From Verrucomicrobiaceae bacterium (GTDB lineage: Bacteria; Verrucomicrobiota; Verrucomicrobiia; Verrucomicrobiales; Verrucomicrobiaceae), in assembly GCA_027484445.1 (NCBI GenBank), contig JAIXSY010000052.1, positions 1 through 64,000 of the forward strand: a DNA stretch of 64,000 nt. The letters run 5' to 3'. The position numbers and the translations under genes were made by a program. The notes below the pieces were generated by a model. It was not told the origin of the DNA. It did not search any database and saw nothing but the letters and a program-made list of their open reading frames with translations. Of this stretch, positions 29,301-41,300 are shown piece after piece. Positions within the stretch are counted from its first letter, which is position 1. Each line of letters begins with the position of its first letter.

Positions 29301-32300
29301 AATCATCAGCGGCAACACCCCTGGGCTGTATCAATTCTACACCGTCACCCAGGGAGAGATGACCGCCACGGCTCCGGGTGAACAACAGTGCTGCGGATTC
29401 AGCGGCGCTGGCACCTCCTTCCCTTCCTTTGGCTCTGCCGATTACAACAACTGGAACGAGGCGACTGGCAACACGCAGCTGCCTCAGTGGCGTCAGTTCA
29501 CCTGGCGCTTCCGCATCGCGCCCGGTGCCACCGCTTCTCAGATCGATACCGCTAGCTTTGCACTCTCTGGCGGCTCCGGCACAGGACCGATCGCGGCAGA
29601 TTACCTGTCCATCTGTGAGGTGTCTGCGTCTCCCACCTTGGCCATCGGCAACACCGTCTGGAATGACGTGAACAACAATGGCCTGCGCGACTCAACAGAA
29701 GTCGGCGTCGGTGGTGTGGCGGTGCAGCTTTATCGGAGTCCTAACGACACCGCAGGTGATGGCGATGACGTGCTCGTGGCCTCCAGCACCACCGCTCCCT
29801 CAGGCGCATACACCTTCACCGGACTCACTGCGGCGAAATATGTCGTGCGTGTCACCCCGCCGACGGGACTGCTGGCCACCAGCGGACCGGTGGTGACGAC
29901 AGACAACCGCATCGACAACGACAACAACGGCAGCCAACCCGGTGGCCCTGGCACCTTCATCTACAGCCCTGTCATCACACTGGCTCTTGGCACCGAGCCT
30001 GTGAATGACGGCGACACCAACCCCGACACGGATTTCAGCGTCGATTTCGGCATCTGGAGCGGCATCACCGTGGGGAACCTCGTGTGGTCAGACATCAACA
30101 ACGATGGCGTTTTCCAAAGTGGCACGGAAACAGGTCTCAGCGGCATCTCTGTGCAACTTTTGGATGGGGCAAACAATGTGCTGCAAACCACCACGACGAA
30201 TGCATCCGGCAATTACAGCTTCCTGACCTACCAGACGGGTTCCTTCCGCGTTCGCATCCCGACACCGCCTAGCACCCTGCCGCTGATCACGGCTGTGAAT
30301 GACCCAGCAGACAATGGCGAAGACAACGACAGCAATGCTTTGCAGCCCGCCGGTAGCGGCACTGAGGTGCTCAGCCCGGCGCTGACTTTGACCGCAGGCG
30401 GTGAACCCGGCACGACAGGCTCTGGCAATGTGGAAAACACCATCGACTTTGGCTTCCGTGCCTGCCCTGCCATCAGCATCAGCCCCTCGGCCCTGAGCGC
30501 TGCGGTGCAATACAGCAGCTACAGCGTGAACCTGAGCGCCACGGGCGGCACTGGCCCCTACACCTGGAGCGTGAGCAATGGCACCCTGCCCTCGGGCCTC
30601 ACCCTGAGCACCAGCGGCGTGTTGAGCGGCACGCCGAATGCCTCCGCACTGCCGGGCTACCACACCTTCACCGTGCGTGCGCTGGATAGCGTCACGGGCT
30701 GCGCTGCGACTCGCGTTTATACCCTCACGATTCAGTATCCGCTGATCACCATCACCCCTGCCAGCCTGCCCTCCGGCACCCAATACGCGGCCTACACGCA
30801 GACGCTGACGGCAGGTGGCGGCACCTCTCCTTACAGCTGGAGCGCCAGCCCTGCCCTACCCACCGGGGTGGTGTCTTGGTGGATTGGGGAAAATGGTCCT
30901 GGAGATGCACTCAACACCTCCTTCTCCGCCGCCTACAACGCTCTGGCTCACCAAGCAGGAGTCATCGGTCGTGCCTTTCTCTTCGATGGTGTGAATGATT
31001 TGATCGAAGCACCTGACAGCACTGCACTGAAGCCAACGCAGATCACGCTCGAAGCCTGGGTGAACCCCGCTACCAGCGGCCTGCCTGCCGATGCGACGGT
31101 CATCACGAAGACCACCAGCGCCAGTGGCAATGATGGTTATGGCCTCGATTACCTGGGCGGCAGCAGCTTTGGCTTCTGGCTGAATGACCGCGCTGGCAAC
31201 CGCGTGACCACCACACTCACCACGGGCACCTGGAGCCATGTGGCAGCGACCTACGATGGCACCAACCTACGGCTTTACGTCAATGGTGCCCAAGTCGCTG
31301 TCAGAGCCTACAGCACCGCCATCACCCACAGCTCACAGTTTTTGCGCATCGGTGGCAATGCCAGCACGACCACTGCCTGGAAAGGTGGTCTGGATGAAAT
31401 CGCGCTCTACAACCGAGCGCTCAGTGCTGCCGAAATCCTGGCGCGCTACAATGCGACACAAACGGGCAACAACGGACTGCCCGCTGGTCTGAGCCTGAAC
31501 CCCACGACGGGCGTGCTGAGCGGCACACCGACCAGTGTGCCAGGGAGCTACAGCTTCATCGCTCGCGCCGGAGATGCGAATGGCTGCCCCGGCATGCGTG
31601 CCTACACACTCACGCTTTCCTGCCCGGTGCTCAGCATCAGCCCCAACACGCTGCCAGCCGCCACCCAGTATGCCAGCTACACGGCGCAAACCCTGACCGC
31701 CAGCGGCGGCACAGCCCCCTACACCTACACGGTCTTCTCCGGTAGCCTGCCCACTGGCCTGACCCTGAGCAATGCCGGCGTTTTAAGCGGCACCCCTGGC
31801 GGCAACCCAGGTGGCTACTCCTTCACCGTGCAGACACGGGATGCGAACAATTGCACCACGACACGCGCTTACGTGCTGAACGTGAATTGCCCACCGGTGA
31901 CGCTGGATGCAACACCCCTGGGGAATGCGGTGCAATTTGCACCTTACACGGCTGTCACCATCGGAGCCTCAGGTGGCAGTGCCCCTTACAGCTTTGCCAT
32001 CACGGCAGGCGCACTGCCGACGGGCATGAGCCTGACGAGTGCGGGCATGATCAGCGGCACCCCGAGCGCCGTGCCAGGCAACTACAGCTTCACCCTGCGC
32101 GGTACGGATGCGAACAACTGCACCGGCACCCGCGCCTACAGCCTGACGGTCACCTGCCCGACCATCGCCATCAGCCCCACAGGTCTAACCGCAGGCACCC
32201 AATACACCGCCTACAGCCAGAGCCTGAATGCCACTGGCGGCAATGGTGGCTACGTGTGGGATCTGAACGCCGGAGCCCTGCCCACCGGGCTCAGCCTCAG

Positions 32301-35300
32301 CCCCACGGGTGTGATCAGCGGCACTCCGACCTCCAGTCCAGGCAGCTATAACTTCACTGCCCGTGTGGTGGATGCCCAGAATTGCGCCGCCACACGTGCT
32401 TACACTTTGGTGCTGAATTGCCCAACCCTCGCCATCTCTCCCACCAGCCTTCCTACAGGTACGGTCAATGCCGCCTATACGCAGACATTGACCGCGAGTG
32501 GTGGCACCGCAGGCTACACCTGGACGGTGCAAAGCGGCACGCTGCCCACAGGCATCACGCTTTCGAACAGCGGCGTGCTGTCAGGCACCACGACCCAAGT
32601 TGGCGGATTCAATTTCACCGTGCTAGCCACGGATCTGAATGGATGTACCGCCACGCGCAGCTACCTGCTCAGCATCGGCTGCCAACCCATCACCATCACC
32701 ACGGCCACTCTGCCGGATGCCACGACCAGCACCGCCTACACCCAAAACCTTGCCGCCACGGCTGGCGTGGGCAGCCTGAGTTGGGCGCTTGCCACAGGCA
32801 GCCTTCCCACAGGGCTGACGCTGAGCAACAGCGGCACGATCAGCGGCACCCCCTCCGGTGCCCCTGGCGACTACAGCTTCACCGCCCGTGTCACGGATAG
32901 CAACAATTGCCAAGCCACCCGCGCCCTCGTTCTGAAGCTGCTTTGCCCTGCGGTTAGCATCACGACCGCGACGCTGCCTGGGGGCACGACGGGCACGGGC
33001 TACAGCCAAACGCTGGCCGCCACAGGCGGCACCACGCCTCACACCTGGACCGTGTCCACCGGCAATCTACCACCCGGGCTGGCCCTCAGCCCAGGCGGTG
33101 CCCTGAGCGGCGTGCCGACGGCGGCTGGCAGCTACACCTTCACCGTTCAGGTGCGCGATGCCTTCAACTGCGCGGCGACGCGTGAGCTGTCTATCACCAC
33201 CACCTGCCCGACCTTGGCACTATCTCCCCTGTCCCTGGCCAGTGGCTACCGTGGTGTGTCCTACACCCAAAGCGTGACCGCCAGCGGGGGCACCGCTCCT
33301 TACACCTACACACTCTTCAGCGGCAGCCTGCCTGCGGGTCTCACTTTGGGCAACAATGGCGTGATCAGTGGCATCCCGACCAGCACCGGCAGTGCGACCT
33401 TCACTGTGCGTGCCCAAGATGCAAACGGCTGCTCGGTCACGGCCTCCCGCAGCATCGCCATCGCAGGTCTCGGCCTGGGCGATCTGGTCTGGAACGACTT
33501 GGATCAAGACGGCGTGCGTGACGCTGGCGAGCCGGGCCTTTCAGGCGTGAGCCTACAGCTCTTCCAGAGCAGCAATACCGTCATTGGCGATGCCGACGAT
33601 ACCTCCGCCGGCACCACCACAACGAACGCTTCAGGCCTTTACAGCTTCAGCGGACTGGCCCCTGGCAACTACTACGTGCGCATCGCGACCCCACCGAGCG
33701 CGCAGCCCTTTTCCTCCGGCATCATCGTGACCACTGACGATGGCGTGCAAGACGACAACAACGGCAGCCAACCCGGCGGACGCGGCACGGCGATCACCAG
33801 CCCGATGATCACCCTGGCAGTGGGCAATGAGCCCGGCAACACGGTCGGCGGTGCCGACACCGATAGCAGCATCGACTTCGCCCTGCGTGCCGTGCCGACG
33901 CCAGGCACGCCGCTCTTGGAATATGACCTCAACGTCAGCAGTGGCGGTCTGCCTGCCCCACCGAGCTATCAAAATCCCTGCATCGTCAACGCAGCCAAAA
34001 TCCAGCTCGAAGAAGACCTGAATGGCCTCACCGATGTCAGTGAGCCTGCCTCCTCCGGCCCGATCAAGTCAGGTGCGCTCTCGCGTCGCGTTCGGGATTG
34101 GGACGACACCTTTGACCCCGCCTATGGCCAAGCCCGCACGAGCCTGATCCAGCTGCGCGATAGCCTCTGGGTGCGCTTTGACCTGGACCCCACCACCACC
34201 GGGAACATCGGCAATCTGCTCATGGATGTGCGCCGTGTGAACAGCACCTCGCCCGTCTCAGGCCGCGCTTATCTGACTTGGCGCGAGGGAGCGACGCTGC
34301 GCACCGCTGTCACGGATGTTTTCACCTTCTCCGCAGCGACGGCTTGGTATTCACTCAACCTAAACTGGACCAGCTTCCTTGGTGGAGCCACGGCTCTTCC
34401 CAGCGGTAACCAATTGGCTGGCAAATCCTTCCTGCTGGAAGTCTATTTGTGGGGCGGTGACAACACTGGCTACATCGACGTGGACAACCTCGTGCTGGAG
34501 GGCAATGCCACCTGCGATCCACCGACGTTGTCAGTCGGTGACTTCGTCTGGGCAGACCTGAACAGCAACGGCGTGAAAAACTCACGTGAACCCGGCTTGG
34601 CAGGCATCCCCATCCAGCTCTGGCGCACCGGCAGCAACAATCAGCCTGACATCACCAACGGCACACTTCACGCCACGACGGAGACCGATGCGAACGGGTA
34701 TTATCTCTTCAGCGGCATGGCAGCAGGCAGCTACTTCCTGCACATCCCGACACCGAGCGCGGCCTGGCCACAGGCCTCTCCTGGCGTGGCGCTGGACAAT
34801 GGCGTGGACAATGACAGCAACGGCCTGCAACCCGGCGGCACCGGCACTGCGGTGAACAGCCCCGTCTTCAGCCTGAACCTGAACACGGAACCCGGCAACA
34901 CTGGTGCTAGCCATAAGGAGATGACGCTCGACTTCGGTTTCACCGCCGCGATGAGCATCGGCAACTTGGTGTGGAGTGACGACAACAACAACGGCGTCAA
35001 CGACACCGGTGAAACCGGGGTCGCTGGTGCTGTGCTTGAGCTGTTCCGCTCCACCGATACCACGGTGAACAATGGCGATGATGTGAAAGTAGCCGAACTG
35101 ACCACCGATAGCACCGGAGCCTACAGCTTCACCGGCCTGACGATTGGACGTTACTTCGTCAAGCTGACGCCGCCGATCTCCCACCCGCGTCGCAGTTCCA
35201 CCAGCAGCAGTTCAGACAACGGCGTGGACAATGACAACAACGGCATCACCCAAGCCGCTAGCACGGAGCCGATCTTCTCCATGATGGTGAACCTCTCTGC

Positions 35301-38300
35301 CCTCACGGAACCTGGCAACCTGCTGGCTCCTTTTGGCGGCAACAGCGAACACACCATCGACTTCGGCCTGCGTCCAGTCTTCGTCAGCGTTGGCAACTTG
35401 GTCTTCAAGGATGCCAACGGCAACGATCGCCATGACAGCGGCGAAGGCGTGGGCGGGGTGCGCGTGGAACTACTGAACGAAAGCGGCGTCTTCGTGCGCA
35501 GCACCACGACCAGCACCACCAGCAGCATCCGGGGTTCTTACCAATTCGCGAATGTGATTCCTGGTCGCTACTTTGTGCGCATCCCACCGACTGAATTCGC
35601 GGCCGGCATGCCCCTGGCGAACACCCTTTCCATCAGCCCGAGCATGCCAGCAGACGATAGCCTGGATGATGACCAACCCGGCGGCGACAGCGGCGTGGAT
35701 GCAGCGTCTCCGACCTCCAGCGGTATCTCCAGCCCTCTGCTCGCGCTCTTCGAGGGCATACAGCCTACCCTTTCAACGGGAGAAAGTGGCTTCCGCAATA
35801 CGCTGGACGACGCCGCCGATGAAAATGGCGACATGACCGTGGACTTCGGCTTCCGCTCCACCGGCCCGAGCGAGACAGGATGCTATCACTTGGCCTTCCG
35901 CGATGCGAACCGCGATGGCTCGCTGCTCGAAAAATCAGCCGAGTGGACTCCCGTGCAGGCCTACGACTTCAACTACACAGCTGGCATTGCCCACATCGAC
36001 AACTTTGACCTCATCTACGATGCTGCCACGAAGCGCCTGGTATTGGATGCGACCTTCAATCAAATCGGCAGCGCCAAAGTCGATGCACTGTGGATGCTAG
36101 TCAGCATCGGTGGCAATCCAGCCGATGCCAACCATGCGGTGATCTACGTGGATGGCTTCAACCGCGGAGCCCCGCAGATCAGCATCTATCGCTACGATCC
36201 TGCCCTGGGGCAGCAGAGCTGGCAGACCGCTGCGAACCTCATGGTGAGCACGGCCTCAGGCGGACCCAACAGCGCCGATGTCATCCAGGACAAAGTCACT
36301 GAGACTGGCGCTAGCGTGCGCTATCAGTTCGTCATCGACGTGAACCGCGTGAACACGGGCAGCAACTGGTCTGCGATGGGCGTGAATGCCAGCACCTGGG
36401 AAGGCGCTTTGATGGCAGGTGCGTCAGGCATCATCCTGCGCACGCTGGACCTAGACTCCGCACCGACCTACTCCACCGGGGGTGCTTTGACCAGCCTGCC
36501 CCATACTCCTGGACCGAGCACGCAGGGCAGCTTCGAGACCGACGCAGCGGGCATCTTCACCATCGCGACAGAGCCCTGCTCGGTTTCCCCCTGGGTCAGC
36601 CTGGGCAATCTGGTCTGGAGTGACGTGAACCACAATGGACTGCGCGAAGTGAGCGAACTCGGCGTCAGTGGCGCGACCCTACGTCTCTTCGACCCCGGCG
36701 CAGACAATGCCATCGGGGGCACGGGTGCCAATGCGGACGTGCAAATGGGCAGCTCACTGGTCACCACGGGCACCGGTGCCTACAGCTTCACCAATCTGCC
36801 ACCGGGCAAGTATTACGTGCGTCTGACGCCCCCCAGCGGATTCCCAGCCAGCGGTGGTGTCGCGGTCACACTCGACAACCGCGTGGACAATGACAACAAC
36901 GGCAGCCAACCCGGTGGCCCTGGCAATGATCTCTTCAGCCCTGTCATCGATCTCGCCATCGGGCAGGAGCCTGCCTCCACCACAGATGGCGATGGCACGA
37001 GCGGTGATGCCACCGTGGACTTCGGTCTGTGGAGTGGATTCACCGTCGGAGACCTTGTCTGGAGTGACGTGAACAACAATGGCCTGCGCGACACCGGTGA
37101 AACGGGCGTCAGTGGAGTCGTCGTGGAACTGATGAATCCTGGAGCGGATGGGGCCATCGGCGGCACAGCGACGAATGCCGACACCGTGCTGATGACGACC
37201 AGCACGAACAGCACTGGAGCCTACAGCTTCCGCAGCTTCAGTCTGGGAGCGCACTACGTGCGCATCACCCCCACGGCAGCACTGTCTCTCGCTTCCACCG
37301 TGGTAGTCAGCACAGACAATGGCGTCAACAATGACAGCAATGGCAGCCAGCCTGGAGGAGCAGGAAGCTTCATTCAGTCGATGATCTTCAACCTCCAGCC
37401 AGCCACAGAACCTGGCAGCACGGGGAACACGAACAACGAGACCACCATCGACTTTGGTCTGCGTGGATGCCCCACCATCACCATCAATCCGACCTCGCTG
37501 CCCGTGGTCACCTTGGGCACCGCTTACAATCAAACGCTGACCGCAGCTGGCGGAAACAGCCCTTATAGCTGGGCGATTTCGAGCGGCACCTTGCCGAGCG
37601 GGCTCAGCCTGAGCCCAGGTGGTGTGCTCAGCGGCACCACGACCGCTGCCACGGGGAACTACAGCATCACAGCACGTGTCACTGACACCTCGGGTTGCCA
37701 GACGACCCGCAACTACACACTGACGCTCGCCTGCCCGACGCTGACGATGTCACCCGCCAGCCTCAGCTCCGGCACCCGTGGCACGGCCTACAGCCAGACC
37801 TTCACGGCGACGGGCGGCATTTCCCCCTACTCCTGGTCGGTGGCTTCAGGCACCCTGCCAAACGGTCTCAGCCTCAGCCCCGCAGGTGCCTTGACCGGCA
37901 CGCCGACAGTGCCGGGGAACTACAACTTCACCGTGCGCGCCACTGACTCGCGCTCCTGCATCGTGGATCGCGCCTACACGCTCGTCATTGCTTGCCCCAC
38001 GCTGACCCTCAGCCCCACCTCGCTGACCGCTGCCTCCATCGGTGTCAGTTACGGTCCGGTAAACTTCTCCGCCACCGGCGGGAACACACCTTACTCCTGG
38101 AGCTTCACCGGCACCCTGCCCGCGGGCATGAATTTGACCACCGCAGGTGTGCTCTCAGGAACCCCAGGTGGTGCACCTGGCACCTACAACATCACCGTGA
38201 TGGCGACGGATGCCGCAGGCTGCACCGGCAGCCTCGCGCTGACACTGACACTGAACTGCGGCACCTTTGCCATCACCCCCACCACGCTACCGGCAGCAAC

Positions 38301-41300
38301 GCAGAACGCAGCCTACACTAGCCAAACGGTGAGTGCCTCTGGCGGCACAGCACCCTACGTCTGGGCAGTCTCCAGCGGCAGCCTCCCCACAGGCATGTCA
38401 CTTTCGACAGCGGGTGTTCTCTCCGGCACACCGACCTCCGCACCAGGCAATTACTCCGTCACCTTCCGCGCCACGGACGCTTTCAGCTGCGTCAGCACTC
38501 GCGCCTACAGCTTCACGGTGAATTGCCCTCCCATCTCCATCAGCACAAGCAGCCTGCCCAATGCCGTTCGCTTCAGCCTCTATTCGGAATCCCTGCAAGC
38601 TTCGGGTGGCACTGGCCCCTACAGCTGGAGCCTAAGCAGCGGTTCTCTGCCCTTGGGACTTTCGCTGTCCAGCAGTGGTGTGGTCAGCGGCACGCCGCTT
38701 CAGCAGGGTGCTTTCACGATGACCTTCCGTGCCACCGACCAGAATGGCTGCTCGACGACACGATCCGTCAGTGTGACGGTGGGTTGCTCTGCCATCACCC
38801 TGGCTCCGACCACGCTGCCCTCTGGGCAGAACAACGTCGCCTATGAACAGTCGATCACCGCGACGGGTGGCTCAGCCCCCTACGTTTACACCCTCACCAG
38901 CGGCAGCTTGCCGACAGGAATGCTGCTGTCCCTGGGAGGAGTGCTGGCTGGCACGCCTGTCTCTGGCCCTGGCACCTACAACTTCACGGTGCAGGCTCTT
39001 GATAGCTCCGGCTTCTGCACCGGCAGCAGCGCCTACTCCCTGGTCATCACCTGCCCCAACATCACCCTTCAACCTGCTTCGCTCTCGAATGGCACGACAG
39101 GCTCCTTCTACTCCGCCAGCCTTTCTTCCACCGCAGGTACAGCGCCTTACACCTACAGCATCACCGCAGGCTCCCTGCCTCCTGGCCTCACTCTTTCAGG
39201 CACAGGTCTGATCTCAGGCACGCCCACCACGGCCACGACAGCGAGCTTCACGGTGCGCACGGTTGATGTCTTCAATTGCGAGGCCACGCGCGCCTACACC
39301 CTAACGGTGGTCTGCCCACCGCTCACCATCAGCCCCACCACGCTGCCAGACGCCTACTACAACCTGGCTTATTCGCGCAACCTGAACGCCTCGGGAGGAA
39401 CCGGGCCTTACACTTGGTCCGTGGTGGCGGGCAGTCCACCTGCCGGCATCAGCCTCAGCAGCTCTGGCGTGCTCTCCGGCACCAGCACCGCCTTTGGAAC
39501 CGCCACCTTCAGCGTCCGAGCGACCGATGCCTATGGCTGCCAAGTGAGCCGCAGCCTTTCCCTGACGGTCAAAGGTCTGTCCATCGGCAACAAGGTCTAT
39601 GAGGACATCAACTACAATGGTGTGCTGAACTCGGGCGAACCTGGCGTGGGGAACATCGTCGTTCAGCTCTGGGATCCCGGCGCGGACGATCAGATCGGCG
39701 GCACTGGCCCGAACACCGATGTGCAGATTGGCTCCGACATCCGCACTAGCGCTGAGGGCAACTACCGCTTTGATAACCTGCTGCCGGGCCACTACTACGT
39801 CCGTGTCTTCCCACCGAGCAATCTGATGATCCCCGGTGGCAATCCAGTGGATGCCGACAATGGCGTGGACAACGACAACAACTCCGCTGCCCAGCCCGAT
39901 GGTCCCGGCGAGGTGGTCATCGGCCCGGTCGTTGAACTAGCCATCGGCAATGAACCCACAGTGGATGACGGCGATGCAGACACCGACCACACCGTGGACT
40001 TCGGTCTCTACCGAGGCATGAATGTCGGCACCGCTGCTGAACCCTGCTTTGTCTGGGAAGACAGCAACGACAATGGGCTGCGCGACCCCGGTGAAGATGG
40101 CATCAATGACGTGACGCTGGAACTCTGGCGCGCTGGTGCTGATGGTCGCATCGGCGGCACCGATGACCGGAAAGTCAAAACCACCACCACGGCCAATGGC
40201 GGTCAATACAGCTTCATTCACCTGCCTCCAGACATCTATTACGTCGCCATCCCAACACCACCCGCTAGCCACCCGCTGTCCAGCTCCAGCACGGTGATTC
40301 AGGACAATCAGGTGAAAAATGATGACAACGGTCACCAGATCAGCGCAGGCATGATCTACAGCCCTGTCCTTGAGCTGATCTCGGGCGGGGAAGCCGCAGG
40401 CAACGGACACAACGAAAACACCATCGACTTCGGTCTCCAGGCTGTAGAGCCGATGATCTATATCTCAGCCACCCAAGACGACAGCATCCACACCTACACC
40501 AGCGATGGCACCTACCAGGGCAACCTGCTGGGCGTCTTTGGCGACAGCCATAACCAAGGCGATGGCAATCCCTTCGATGTACCGCACAATCTCGAACTCG
40601 GCCCTGAAGGAAACTGGTATGCAGCTCGCTTCGGCAATGGAAACCTGAACCGGATCACTCCGCTCGGTGTTCAGACGACGTCGATCTTAAACAAGGCCTT
40701 GGGCACTTCGAATGTGCTCAGTGAGTTGCAAACCTTCACCGTGGCACCGGATGGCAACTTCTACGTGGTCGATCACCTCCTGGGCCAGTTGCTGCGTTTC
40801 AAAGGTCCCCTCAGTGACGCCCCTGGAATGCCTCTGGACGTTACCCTGCCGCCGCTCGCAAACAACATCCTGAGCTTCCTCAGCCAGCCCGGCATTCAGG
40901 ACATCGCTTTCGGTCCTGATGGCAACCTGATTGCTGTGGTGCAAACCGGAGCGACGCGTGAAATCCGCCGCTACAACACCACCACGGGAGCTTTGCTCAA
41001 CGTCATCGTCACCGACGGTCAGTTGGCCAGTGTGGCCCCCGGTGGTCAGCCGACTCCGGTGGTGTCAGGCATCGATGTCTTTGGCAACACACTCTACGGC
41101 GTAAACCGCACGGACGGCGAGGTCTTCCGCATTGACATCACGCAGCCTTCAGCCCCTGGCACACCCCAACTTATCGCGACGCTAGACAGCGCAGGTCAGG
41201 GTGATCTGGAAACCCGAGACATCGAGTTCAACCCCAGGAACGGTCGCCTTTACCTCAATGGCTTTACTTGGACACGCTCGCTGGTCGGCGGCTCGTTCAC

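Noticed and set aside
26439-39573. Regularly spaced repeats that might suggest CRISPR or tandem satellite DNA
   Set aside because: Periodicity is that of Ig domains (about 240-270 nt), repeats are degenerate at DNA level and stay in one reading frame; they are protein repeats.
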